A stretch of 64,000 nucleotides of DNA from Psettodes erumei. Lineage: Eukaryota; Chordata; Actinopteri; Pleuronectiformes; Psettodidae. How positions within the stretch are numbered: position 1 is the stretch's first letter; the number at the start of each line of letters is the position of its first letter. Location: contig JAFBJZ010000437.1 of assembly GCA_016785225.1 (NCBI GenBank), forward strand, positions 92,501-156,500, given 5' to 3'. Positions 1 to 10,639 of this stretch are shown here, piece after piece. The notes beneath the pieces are model-generated. The model did no database searches and was not told the DNA's origin. It worked only from the letters and a program-made list of their open reading frames with translations. The position numbers were made by a program, and so were the translations under genes.

Positions 1-589
1 TAGGTGGTGGGTTTGATTTGCACTGGCGCTCTTGTCTCACGGCAAGATATATGTCAGGAGTGTCTTGGAGCAGGATGGAGGAGGGGACCGGGGAGGGGAG
101 AATCCTGCTCAGGCTCTCCCACTGCCTCAGGCCCCTCCTGGGCTTGCTCAGGTGCACGGAGCCTTTCTCATTTCACTGCACAGTGGGGCCTCCAGACACA
201 GCACTGCAATGAGCCCCGGGGACAACCCCTGCCTCGCTGCTCACCCTGCTGTCGTTCAATCCCTCCCTGTAACCCTCAGAGTTTCAGTCTCCTTCTCACT
301 CTCTGTCTCTGCCTCTCTCCCTACACCCCTCCCTTTTCCTGGGAAGCCCCCCACCCTAGCAGAGAAGGCCAGACTAGGCACCGAGCACTTTTGTGTCACC
401 ACACCAATTTGACTCAATGCGGGACAACATGGTTAATCACTAATCCAATTTTGGGGGCCCTGTGTGTCAGCAGGGTAGGCTCTGTGCTCTTGTCACACTT
501 CATTAGGGCCATTACAGGCTCTTTTCTTTTTTGTCTGCGGGTTAATGTTCTCAGTGACACATTGAATACCTAAAGGGCAGGTAAGCGAG
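1..589. other. Noncoding start of window
   Basis: This is a moderately GC-rich stretch with pyrimidine-rich runs. A 189-codon frame is open on the plus strand at 4-573, but its translation is low-complexity Ser/Pro/Cys/Leu-rich text with no domain I recognise, and two overlapping frames are open over the same bases. That fits chance openness in C/T-rich DNA. I see no splice sites or promoter that would make it a gene. Confidence 0.6.
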
Positions 590-605
590 ACAGTAGAGGG
601 CGCTA
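590..605 (+). promoter_or_regulatory. CTCF-type binding word, plus orientation
   Basis: The word ACAGTAGAGGGCGCTA matches the vertebrate CTCF core (CCASYAGRKGGCR) at all but the first position. It differs by one base from a second copy on the opposite strand at 10,624-10,639. CTCF marks chromatin loop anchors, and convergent motif pairs favour loops. Occupancy cannot be seen from sequence. Confidence 0.45.
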
Positions 606-959
606 GAGAGGTGTAAGGGCAGGGATTAAAAACCTGCATATTCCGAAAAAGTCAAAATATGGGCATTTTTGTCATTTTTAAATTGTGTTCATGCAGCTTA
701 GAAATGATCCAGCTGTAGTGGTGTACACAGGTAATGATAAATATTTTCTGACTTCATAAGAAGTGAATATGAGAGCATCTGATTTTTGCATGTTAAAACA
801 GCTTATGCATTATCTCTTTTTTTGGCACCAAAACACAGTGTTAATTTAGTTTCTTAAAGTTATTCATGATTTTATTCAACGCCTCTTTACAAGTCATCCA
901 ACAACATTTGTGTATTGTGCAAAAGACTGCTTCCTTCTCTCTCTGGCTCTGCCCCATCA
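606..959. other. AT-rich spacer
   Basis: Single-copy-looking AT-rich sequence with T-runs. I see no gene, tandem repeat or clear regulatory word in it. Confidence 0.65.
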
Positions 960-1215
960 TGTTGTGCGACCAGGCCAATGATCAGATGGGTATCCCCGGA
1001 GCTGCCGGTGCATCTGCTGTGACTATATCACAGAGTCTAATTGGCATGAAAAGAGCCACACAGAGCGCTAGCTTGCAAGCAGGCCGTCCTATTATCCCCA
1101 CGGACATCTCATTTAGGGGGACTCATGCAGGGAGCCTGAGCTCCGACTTGCATGGTTTAGCATCTTTGACAGGAACATGTCCTCTTGAATGCCGCTTTAG
1201 TGACGCTTATTCAGA
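960..1215. promoter_or_regulatory. CNE-like block 1
   Basis: About 250 bp of non-repetitive, balanced-GC sequence with no simple repeats, set in AT-rich filler. It holds a TAATTG homeodomain-type word at 1038-1043 and several CpGs. A 164-codon frame (866-1360) crosses it, but the translation resembles nothing I know. I infer a conserved enhancer-type element from texture only; alignment to another fish would decide. Confidence 0.3.
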
Positions 1216-1809
1216 AAGCAGTGGGGCGTGCAGAGAGAGGAGGATATATATTTACAGGGACATACTCACAAAAGGTCTTTATGTTTATAGGGAGGATTTT
1301 ATTCCTTTGTGGTTTGTGTGGCCTTTTCATGAAAACAAGTTGGTGCTGCAATTGATTTAAAGGAGGTAAGTTATTAAAATGTGGACAAATCCCTAAATGT
1401 GTACTTTTTACATTTGGGTTTTATTTTTTGTCTTTATTTGCTCTGTGAAAATACATGCAAAAAAAAAAAAAAAAAGTTTGACAAGCAGATTGATTGATGC
1501 ATGATAAGTGTTGAGAAATGGAGAAAAACAGTTAGCTTCAGGCTGCTGTTTTTCAAATAAGGCAGAGAAAAATGTTTCTGAACCTGATCCTCAGTGAGTG
1601 CACAAAGCACTGTGAAAAAAGTTTAATCCGCCTATTTCTGAGGATCGCTGGAATTCTAAAATTTTAATGTAAAAGAGAAACGTACATCTTTCTGCCAGCT
1701 AATTGCTGTTCTGCTTTGTCTCTCTGCCTGTCTGTCCATCCATCCACCTTGCTGTCTGACTCCCTGTCTTCCTTCGCCTTTATCCTGTCTGTATCTGCCT
1801 GCCCGAAGG
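1216..1809. other. AT-rich spacer with A17 run
   Basis: AT-rich sequence holding a 17-base A run at 1459-1475. No target-site duplication or element body is visible beside the A run, so I do not call it a retroposon tail. A pyrimidine-rich (CTGT/CCAT)-type stretch lies at about 1690-1800. Confidence 0.6.
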
Positions 1810-2020
1810 CCCGGCGAAGCCTCCGCCTTGAATAGACTCAGTACTTTAACACACTACCTCATTACGGCGCGTAAATAAAGACGGATGGCCAGCAATATTC
1901 CCACAAATTTGTTTCCCATTACACTGGGGTCAGCAGTAATTGTGGCTGGCACACAACTCCCCTGAGTGTGCGTACAGTTACATTCATATTACAGTTAATC
2001 AACAAGGGGCTAACAAATTG
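1810..2020. promoter_or_regulatory. CNE-like block 2
   Basis: Non-repetitive block with a forkhead-like word (GTAAATAAA, 1871-1879) just after a CpG cluster (GGCGCG, 1866-1871), followed by AT-rich homeodomain-type words. It ends at a C-run (2029-2040). Regulatory function is inferred from texture only. Confidence 0.3.
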
Positions 2021-3439
2021 TCCTGTAACCCCCCACCCCCTACCCACAATGGGGGTAGACATTTGTTCTCGGCGGTCAGCTACAGTAGCTGCAATGAAAA
2101 GGAAAAGCGAGAGAGAAAGAATGAGAGAGTATCTGGGTAATACCCCCCCTTTTCTGTTTCTATCGCTCTATTACTCTTGAGAGGGCCACAGGGTCTACTT
2201 ATCCTATATCCAGGCCTCAGGCGTTGGACCTTTGTTGTGTTGCATGCAACATGATAAATGTGAGAACTTGCACGTGTGTAATATAGACTCTGCATGCAGA
2301 CTCAGTCAGTATTTCATACAGGCTCACAGCGCTGCAATTATTTTGATGCATCTATTTGTGCGTGTGTGCCTGTTGTGTGATGCTCTCACAATACTCTCTG
2401 TGTGAGAGATTATGCACGGTATGCTACCAAAGTGTAAATGTGACCGTGTACTACTTGCTCTGTGTGTGTTTTTGCCCTGTCTGTGCTGACAGGCAGCTGC
2501 TCTTGAGGACCTTTAAGTGCCTCCTTATTGCTGCTATTACATGAGTCTTCTAAGCGGTGAAATATATCACAGTGTTAAACAGGGCAGGCTCCGCTGCACA
2601 TCGGTCTGAAAGTGAGGCCTCATGGTGCACTGATACTAAACTGTTTTACCTTTTGAAAAAACAAATAATAGCCTTAAATATCTTAAATAGGGGGTTTTGC
2701 TGACTTCACTTTCTTTTGCTGCTCAGTTGTGAATTCTGTGAGACAACACGCCGTGTTTGGTTGCACGTAGATACAATTATCTGATTATAGCAACAATACA
2801 CTTTTTTTACTCGCCTTTCGTCTCAGAGTGAGATTGTCTAACACCACATGCAACAGAAGTACTCCTCCTGATTCAATTTTTACCACTGCACTTTTTAGCC
2901 CAAATATAAAACCTCAGAGGCACATGATATCTGGGTGCATTGAACAAATATTGTTAGTATTATCTGAAAATTGGTTAAAACCAGGAAAAGTGGAGTAATG
3001 CCATCTAATGTTTCAGCTTTTCTCTTCTCTCCACAGTAATTAGACACATTTCACTGGGAATTGCCGTATAGGTGTTGCTATGTAGAGACTGTAAAAGAGA
3101 AGCAGGGAGGGTAAAGAAAGCTCTGTCTGGTTTTGTATGCTCCTGCGAGCTCCCATGATCTATTAGAGGGGCTGAGGATGAATGAATGAGTGCTGCACCC
3201 AGAGAGAGAGTGCAGCAATAGTTTCTTCAGTTCCCACCTTATTGATTTCTGCAGGAAATATAGAACCTTGGGCGCAGAGGTAGAAGAGGGAGGACCACAC
3301 TGATATTAAGTCGTTTTCCCATCTTTTCCAAAAATCTTTAATCAAACTTTAAGTGAAATACTAACATGCCACTTGACGTGACCTTTTAGCCCCCGTTATG
3401 AATCACCTGTGCTTTTGAGCTGAGCAGCTGACAGCAGTT
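2021..3439. other. Spacer, no gene seen
   Basis: C-runs at 2029-2045, then mixed AT-rich sequence with impure TG steps near 2356-2480. A good polypyrimidine tract plus CAG lies at about 3013-3036, but the bases after it begin with TAATTAG and carry stops, so I do not call an exon. Confidence 0.6.
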
Positions 3440-3526
3440 AGAGATATTTGCTAATCACAAATCGCTTCGAACAAAAAAAAAGTTCAGTGGCAGAGTTAAA
3501 TTGCCACCGAAGGGCTTGTTTGTGGA

Positions 3527-3539
3527 TGACCTTTGACAA
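3527..3539 (-). promoter_or_regulatory. Imperfect DR1-like nuclear receptor word
   Basis: TGACCT T TGACAA reads on the minus strand as two hexamers spaced by one base, one perfect AGGTCA and one degenerate (TTGTCA). It is weaker than the perfect DR1 at 8333-8345. A 13-bp near-match can occur by chance. Confidence 0.2.
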
Positions 3540-3879
3540 ATGCGAGACAACAAATCTATGTTTAAAGCACTTGCTGACCGGATTCCTTTACAGCACTAAG
3601 TGACTCCTGGGAAGGACAAACCCTTGAAAAGTGACTCCAGCCCAAGCTAAGAAAGCTCTACTCCTCCAAAACAAAAAAGAAGACACATTGCACTTGCTGC
3701 ACAAATATGGCTCTATGAAGGATGATATACTGCGGGACGGAGGATACAGGTCTACAGGGATGAGGCAGAAAATTTGCGAGCATACCAGTGCCTGGTGGAT
3801 AATGACAAATATGAAATCAATATAGTGACCTTAATTTGCCCAAAGCATAACCAATGTAGTACACGGTGTTTCGATTAAA

Positions 3880-4130
3880 GGAGGTATAAAACGATGTGGT
3901 GGCTGTGTGCCGCGAGGGCAGGGAGGCCATGCCCTTTTGAACCCTGGCGCACACGGAGAGAATGGCAGCCATAAAAAGGAACAACCGGCCCTGTTTGGTC
4001 ATTGAATAGGCTCCTTATGGCTCACGGGTAATAATGTCACGCCTCAAGTCGTTTTTTAAAAAGAGCTGGCGAATGATAGCTACCAATGTGTTCCGCAACA
4101 CTGGCAACATTATGGCAGCAGAGGAGAAAA
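3880..4130. promoter_or_regulatory. CNE-like block 3
   Basis: Non-repetitive block, richer in CpG than its surroundings, with several short ATGGC and GGCAGC words and a near-CArG word (CC, seven A/T, GG) at 3969-3979. Two short frames cross it with no recognisable product. A conserved regulatory role is inferred from texture only. Confidence 0.3.
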
Positions 4131-5039
4131 TATAATAGCTTGAATATGCTATGAATAACAAAACCTGTCAATACTCACCTCTAGAAAAATTGCTGATCAG
4201 ACACAGTTCATGTAAAGTGTATGTGTGCAAGTGAGAATTTATGATATGTGACACTATGTGTGTGTGTATGAAAAAGTGATGAATCCCAGTGTGTACTGGA
4301 CGGAGCAAAGTGTCCACTTGAATTTTCCTCTGCTGGAATCACTTATCGGACCATTATCACATTACACATTTAATAATGTTTTTCTATTTTTTTTTTAAAG
4401 ATGTGGGTCTAACTGTGTATAAGTTAGATGTCAATCAGGCCCATTTAATAACAGCACCCCAATCCCCACCAAAGAGAGAGAGATCCTGTCTGGACAAGTC
4501 CATCATGTGACCTCCAACAGAACCAAGTGAAGAGCTGACACGACAAATAAAGCATCAGTTCTATTAATGCTTCTGGACCACAATGTAGGCAGGCAGTTAA
4601 AAAGGTTAGGAAAAAAGGCATCTATTTAGATACAAGTATTACATTGCTTTGGGTAAATTTCCTTACTCTTTTTTTCTGACTGATGAATTGGATTAAATAG
4701 CTATCACACTGCTTTATTTAATATGTTTCATATAGATGTTACCTTCTTTTTCTACTTTTTAATATAAAAAGTCAGTCAAATTCAGGTACATGACTTGATT
4801 TCGGTTTCATTAGTGGATGCAGAACAGTACATCCCTGTTTGTTGGGGGGGGTGTCAGTTCAACACAATTATGCAGCAGCAAAACCACAGACGCAACACGT
4901 GACACGATGGCTGGAAAATGTCGTACATCAACACCAGCTCTCACTACAGTAAACAAACCATCAAATCATTTCTAAGGATATAATTGAGTCAAAATAATGT
5001 TCTCACTTTGAAAACTGGCCTTGGGCTCAAGGCTCTCAA
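4131..5039. other. AT-rich spacer
   Basis: AT-rich sequence with T-runs at about 4387-4397 and a G8 run near 4843-4850. No gene or dispersed repeat recognised. Confidence 0.65.
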
Positions 5040-5265
5040 ACTGAGGTTGTTCTGTAATTGAGTAACTCAAGACATCACCACTGAGCTCATCACAGAGCCT
5101 GTAAATGAGTCCATCTTGTTGGGCTCTGGGGCCCCCCGGGGCCGTTAGCAGCCCAGGGGGCAGAATCGCTCACACAAAGGGATCATTCGGTTAGAGCTTA
5201 GACCTTAAAACAACACGCCACTCAGTGATCCCAGTGATCCTCCCGGAAAACAATGCCGGGACACA
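5040..5265. promoter_or_regulatory. CNE-like block 4 with tandem 9-mer
   Basis: GC-richer, non-repetitive block. It includes a near-palindromic G/C stretch at 5128-5143 and a perfect head-to-tail duplication of CAGTGATCC at 5223-5240. It abuts the G-rich stretch at 5282-5319. An enhancer-type element is inferred; the tandem 9-mer itself is directly visible. Confidence 0.3.
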
Positions 5266-5281
5266 TCAGTCAGGCCTGTGT

Positions 5282-5319
5282 GGGAGGGAGGTTGGCAGGA
5301 GGGGGTGGGGGGTGGGGGG
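5282..5319 (+). other. G-quadruplex-prone G-rich stretch
   Basis: Five G-runs of three or more on the plus strand: GGG, GGG, then G5, G6 and G6 separated by single T bases. The last three runs at 5301-5319 are tight, while the first two are joined by a 12-base spacer. Such runs can fold as a G-quadruplex; folding is inferred. Confidence 0.45.
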
Positions 5320-6984
5320 CAATAATGCCCTTATGGTGCTGTCCCGTTGGGAAGACGTTCCCAACAGGACGGCTATTTTCACAGTCTGACCTGGAAGAGA
5401 GCAGCATGGTGGGGACAGAGGGATAGTGGGGGGTGTAAAGCTGAGAGGGGGATAAACAACAAAACCATCCATCTTAATAACTTCTTTTAAACCTGTGTTG
5501 GATGCCGCAATCTCCTCATCTCAAAACAAATGAATACACCAGAATGTAAACTGAGATTGAAAAATGAAGGAATTTCCGATTTCATTTTTAAAAAATTCTT
5601 GAAACCAACCAAAGTTCATTGGGTCTATGACATTTATTTAGTGACACTAGAGAAGATGAAGAAAGGATGAGCAAAGAAGAATACTTAAAGAATTTATGGA
5701 GATCTCTTAAAGGCATGTTTTTGAAGGTTTATTGGTCACGAGTTGGACATCATCTGGAAGTACACCAACCACATCTGGGCATCTAGGGTCAAATTAAATG
5801 TCCCTGTTTGTATTTACTGTTTTGAAAAGGATAAAGAAAGGATGGGCATTAGAGACTGAAAAGGATGTAAAGAGAGTAATTTTTGAGGTTGGGTATAGAA
5901 TTGAAGGGGACAGGGATAAAGCAGAGGCCCCCTGGGTCATAAATACCATAAGGCCTCCAGCGTATTACTCAGTGCCAGGCCAATCTCTGTTCATTACCAC
6001 TCCACGCTACTCAGCACTTCATTTAAAACTCACATTCCTCTAATTAACACACACTGCTGGGTACAGATGAGGCAGTACAGAGCCCTGTCTGTCTGTCCCC
6101 TGCTTTACTGCTCACTCAATTATGTGTCTCTGTCATCACATTTCTTTTGCCCTTAATTCTTGTCTTCTCTCTTGTCATTTAATTTCCTGCTCTTTAGAAA
6201 ATTTCCTTCTTAATTCGGGCCCCTTAGAATAAAAGTAGCTGTGTTGCTTACACTATAAAGTAAATATACTTCAATGCTATTTTTAAAAGTACATTCAATA
6301 AACACAATTAACTCCAGACACTTTTTTTTGGTCTTGTGATAGCTAATAAGAGCAGGAGGAAACATGGCTGTATCAGAATCTGAAGAAACAGTTTGTCCAA
6401 CAAATTAGATGTAGTAAATGTTTATTCATTTATCATATCAACCAATTACACTGCGACAGAATTAGCTCCATTACACTGCAAAAAGGCAAGTATTTAAAGA
6501 AAGAAAGGCACATCGATTCTCCACTGCACTTAAACATTCACGCGAGCTCACATTAACCGACTCCGGGTGTTTTGTCACATGAAATGACACCCATAAAATG
6601 ATGCACGGTGATCCACATGATGGATACGCGAGGCAGGAATGAAATTTAGATTTTCATAATGCCTTCCATATTCGAAAGACACAGGAACAACCAGCCATTC
6701 ATCTGAGCTCACGCAGCTTTCACAGATGCATCGTCTGCTGTTATTAAAGGAGTCTTCTGTGCAGCTTAAAGTAAATGATTCTGCTTCTATCACAGGCGCT
6801 TATGTAGATCAGATGATGCGTCTACTGATAGGTTTGTAATGGACTTTTCCTGTTCATTAACTGAGTTATAGCGCCAGGATTTTATGCTTTGCGGTTCTAA
6901 ATTGAATAATACATCTCCGATGTTTAAAGTAATATTAATATTTTCAAAATCAATGTTAGTAAAATTTTATGTACACAGTTGTAT
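5320..6984. other. Spacer with a possible weak CNE
   Basis: Mostly AT-rich sequence with no gene. The piece at about 5920-6060 is less AT-rich and non-repetitive, with CATAAATACCATAAGGCC-type words, and could be a small regulatory element. The piece at 6575-6830 is also non-repetitive. Neither has a decisive motif. Confidence 0.5.
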
Positions 6985-7220
6985 TTGTTGATGGCCGGCC
7001 GCCGTGAATAAAAGATGAGATTTATGAAGGCCAGGGTTTCCTCTCCCTGTACTATTATCACAAGTGAAACGCAGACCATAAAAAACTTTAATTAAAATTT
7101 TAATTAACACCGGTAATCAATAGGGTGTAACATAACATCTCACATATTCTCAGTGGCATGGAGGAAAATGTAATCAAACAAATACAGAGGGACCAAATAT
7201 GATGATTTTATAGGCTAATA
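6985..7220. promoter_or_regulatory. CNE-like block 5 containing AT palindrome
   Basis: Starts with a GGCCGGCC word, continues as non-repetitive mixed sequence, and carries the perfect 20-bp palindrome at 7088-7107 made of two TAATTA homeodomain words. The combination of clean texture and paired homeodomain sites makes this one of the better enhancer candidates here. Function is inferred. Confidence 0.35.
7088..7107. promoter_or_regulatory. Perfect 20-bp palindrome with two TAATTA sites
   Basis: TTAATTAAAATTTTAATTAA equals its own reverse complement over all 20 bases, and symmetry stops at the next base on each side. Each arm holds TAATTA, the core bound by many paired-class and Antp-class homeodomains, so the word offers two mirror-image sites. 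A/T bias makes such palindromes less rare than in balanced DNA, but 20 of 20 is still notable. Confidence 0.5.
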
Positions 7221-8332
7221 AGCCCAAGGTAAGTGTGGCAGGACAGGCAGGAAGTCTTTCTCTCTTTCTCCCTCATGGTATCTGTTAAAGGCTTCAATGC
7301 ATCTTGTTTGTTCTTGTCTATGTAGGTTGTAGACTACTGGAATTTTGCACTTGAGTCTATACCATTTTTATTAAATTATGTAAATGTGAATTAACAAAAC
7401 CTTTAATTAATCAAAACCTCCATGGTTCAGTTTGCTCATTAAAATGTGATTATTAAAACTGTACATTTCAATCCCTGCCCATTTGTGATTGTGATGTGTG
7501 TGTTTTATAGAGATATTTAGAGTGTAATGATTATGTTCCAAAATAAATCCTGGACTGATACTCACAAATCAGATGATCTCTGAGCTACATCCTCTTTTGG
7601 GGCTGAATGGTGCTGGAGTAAAGCATGAATGTTGAGCAAAGAGGGAAAAAGAAAGTGAAAGAACAATAACAGTGAGGAAGAGAGAGGGAGAAGGAGAGTA
7701 TTAAGGTAATAGTCCCTGAAGATTGTCTGCCACTTGCATCCTTCATCTCCTAAACATTTCCCTCTCTTTCTTCGACTTTTGCAGGCGGTAATCTCTGCCA
7801 CGGCTTGACGCAGGCATGCCTCAGCTCAGCCAAACAATAAATAAACTGGATTGGCCACAAAATGGGAATTGCATATGGGGCAATAAAGCAAATTTCAATC
7901 ATGCTCCATGGGCCCTTTTACATTGCAGTGGAGGGTAGGTACACTTGTCCATCCTGAGGTTATTGAAACAGACAGTGAGAGGGGCCCAGCTTGAAACTGA
8001 TTCGCTCAAAGTTTATGGGGGTGGGACAGTAAAAATAAGTAAATGGTATTCTACCTCAGAAAATTTCCCTTAATGATGCTTTAATTGTAGCATATTCACA
8101 CCAGTAAGTCACACAACTAAAAGATGGAAAGTGCAGATTTCATTTTTTTCCCACTTTACTCAGTTTGGCTCTAAATATATACAAAAGGGACCTGTACAAT
8201 TACACAGAAATATTGCAATTTTACTTCCCGTGAAAAGCCTTGAAGGAGCAGAGTCATAACATACATATGTATCCCTGATGCACTGATTAACGACGTTTTG
8301 ATCTCCATGTTGAAATTCTCTCCTCCTCCAGG
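7221..8332. other. AT-rich spacer
   Basis: AT-rich sequence with a purine-rich run at about 7630-7705. A 79-codon minus-strand frame (7562-7801) crosses that run and reads as Leu/Ser-rich text, as expected from purine strands read backwards. No gene recognised. Confidence 0.6.
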
Positions 8333-8345
8333 AGGTCAGAGGTCA
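8333..8345 (+). promoter_or_regulatory. Perfect DR1 nuclear-receptor element
   Basis: AGGTCA G AGGTCA is the exact consensus direct repeat with a one-base spacer. The DR1 class is bound by COUP-TF (NR2F), HNF4, RXR homodimers and PPAR/RXR. The surroundings (8320-8460) are non-repetitive and moderately GC-rich. Use in vivo is not visible from sequence. Confidence 0.45.
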
Positions 8346-9778
8346 TGCTCAGCTGCAGAGCAACACTGCAGGGCTCCGTGTCGTGCTCAAGGACACATTG
8401 GAAGAAAAAGCTGCTCGGCAACTGAGGTCATGAACCTGACAGTTAAGAAACCATGAGTCATGAGCCCAATGTGTCCTAGGATATTATAAAGCTTAGGTTG
8501 AGGTCAGGGAAATATTTAAAAGAGTAAATGTGTATTGTTATTTTAGTGAGTGTTTAAGCCAGTCTTTCCTTAACCTTAATGAAGCCCTTTGAGTTGCCTC
8601 AACATAACCACTGAAAAGTGTTAGTCATGCTTTAGTTGCCTGCAAGGGGAAAAAATTAAATCCATTTTCCTGACAATGTCATTTCTAGGCAATGTTGCCC
8701 AAAGCAGATCATGAAAACTCAATTTTTACCTTTTCATAATTTCATTGAGTGGATGTTGGTTCCTCAGCATGAAATAAAATGGCAAATTTTCAGACATCTT
8801 TGACTCAATATATATTTGCCTCTTAAATAAGCCAAAGGGCAAGGTACATACTATATTTATCAGCCTCTGTAGCCCCTGCATCCTTGCAGCTTTCCTACTT
8901 TTCTGCAGAATCCTGTATGTAGGCATGTGAAGGTATGTGTCAGGATGAGTGTCAGGAATGTGCACAGACAGTACAGGTTTGTGCGTGTACATATGCTGCA
9001 TGTGTGTGTGCGTTTGTGTGCGCCTCAAGACAGTGATAAAAGGCCTTGCTCTCTGGACCTCAGAGTAACCCTGCAATGACAAATAGTTTCCCCTCTCCCT
9101 TCCTCTCATCACTGCCCTCGACCCTAACTGCGAATTTCATCTGCAAACAGCTCGATTCGATGGGTAAATGTTTGTCCAGCTTCGAAAGGGTGTTCAGGCT
9201 GAATATTTTTTAAGTAAATGTTTGTACAGTTGTTTCTACTCTCTCCGTTTTATTTCTCTCTATGACGATCTCTCCACATTTGGTCTTGTTCTCTTCCCCC
9301 TGGGCAAAAAAAAGAAGAGAAAAACTCACTGAAAACTATTTCCTCTCAGGGTATTTTATTGTCATAATGAAATGGGAGCAGTTTCATTTGTTTTAAGAGT
9401 TTTTTCTTTGCAGAGGGAGTCGGTATCTTCTCTGTGTTGAGTCTTATACAAGTACAGAGCACAGATGGTGCAACTCTCTGTGGAAAAACAGGCTTGCTCC
9501 CTCTCCGTCCCCAGTGTCAAACTTGCTGGCGAGCTTTCTCATGAACAGATTTTTTACTGCTCACATCTAATAAATATTTAGGATTAACTCAATGAAACGA
9601 TGCAAACACAAATGAAATGTATTTAATGGGCATCCTGTCCATTGGAGGAGTTTCAATAGGGCACCGTTGAGGTGTGAAATGGCTACAACAGGCAATATAA
9701 CACTCACATGGTTTCTCTCTCACTATCGGTGTCTTTTTGTCTCTCGCTCACACACTCTCATATATGCACACACACAAC
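8346..9778. other. Spacer, no gene seen
   Basis: Mixed AT-rich sequence with impure TG steps near 8930-9025. The 128-codon minus-strand frame at 8726-9112 crosses these TG steps (reading as Thr/His repeats) and shows no domain, so I treat it as chance. Confidence 0.6.
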
Positions 9779-9800
9779 GGGGGGCGGGGGTGGGGTGGGG
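9779..9800 (+). other. Canonical G-quadruplex motif
   Basis: Four G-runs of 6, 5, 4 and 4 bases are separated by single bases C, T and T. Single-base loops with runs of four or more give the most stable class of intramolecular G-quadruplex. A (CA)n-like stretch lies just upstream. Structure is predicted, not shown. Confidence 0.6.
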
Positions 9801-10511
9801 CGGAAAAACTGCACCTAATATTTTCTGTCAGCGAGATTGTGCATACCCCCAACCTTCAAATAATTTACTGCTGTGTGTCTACAGAGTGTTTGGCGCAAAA
9901 GTGTCACTAAATCTCAGCCCTCAAAGTCAAACGTCAGGTAGACCACAGAGAAATAATGTTTATTTTCTCTCAGCCCTGGCCCTGTTCTTAACCATGCTGT
10001 CAGTGGACCAGGAGCTCGTATATCTCACAAATTCCCCCCGTGATCTGTACAAGTAGCCTTTGAAAAGTGACTGGAAAACACTTTACCGATTCTTTATTAC
10101 TTTTAAGTCCTGAAACAATGACACACAACTTTTCCCTTGCACTGCAGGAGCATTACAAGTCCTGACTGTTGTCCCTCATATGACTAAGCTGTCTGATTAA
10201 CTGAAATAATTATCACAGAACACAGAAAGCATCTCAGCTGTCTAGATGTGTACAAAATATCTGTGTCCCTCTGGGGCCCTTTTGTCTGTATTTTTATGCT
10301 TTACTGCTTTGTTGTAACTTCTAGCCTCTTCACAACAGGTCTCACCTTCAGCTGTCCCCAGAGGACATGGAGACACTTTGACTGTGAAAAACTGAAGGAC
10401 ACACAGCGTCTTGTGGTGAGATTTAACAATGTTAACATTACCCACAATACAATTTAACATCTTCTCGGTGGTTAAAGTAAAGAGCTACTGTGCTAGTCTG
10501 AGCATTACTGT
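9801..10511. other. Spacer, no gene seen
   Basis: Mixed sequence. Frames at 9667-10056, 10248-10457 and the reverse 10242-10460 overlap one another on both strands without recognisable products, which argues against coding. Confidence 0.6.
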
Positions 10512-10575
10512 ACATCCGCAGGGTTAGTGGTTGGTGCCGTGGCCTCACAAACAGTTCCTAGGTGTGGGCTCCATA
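10512..10575. repeat. Short fragment of a tRNA-like teleost repeat
   Basis: The words GTTAGTGGTTGGTGCCGTGGC, CCTCACA and TCCTAGGTG, in that order, match my memory of a common teleost repeat whose body reads like a tRNA gene (A-box-like GTGGTTAG, then GCCTCACA, then a B-box-like GGTTC). Here the B-box-like part is degraded, so no functional tRNA is implied. Family assignment is from memory and needs a repeat-library search. Confidence 0.5.
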
Positions 10576-10623
10576 TTTATTTATTAGCTTAGTTTAGTGA
10601 AAGGTCAAAAGGCCAGATTTTAG

Positions 10624-10639
10624 TAGCGCCCTCTACTGG
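10624..10639 (-). promoter_or_regulatory. CTCF-type binding word, minus orientation
   Basis: On the minus strand this reads CCAGTAGAGGGCGCTA, a full match to the CTCF core consensus. It points toward the plus-oriented word at 590-605, so the pair is convergent and about 10 kb apart. It lies about 50 bp from a short repeat fragment, so it could have arrived with a repeat. Confidence 0.5.

Noticed and set aside
4..573. 189-codon open frame
   Set aside because: Low-complexity C/T-rich translation, three overlapping frames, no domain and no splice or promoter context.
3013..3050. Strong polypyrimidine tract and CAG acceptor
   Set aside because: Sequence after it begins with TAATTAG and has stops; no matching donor supports an exon.
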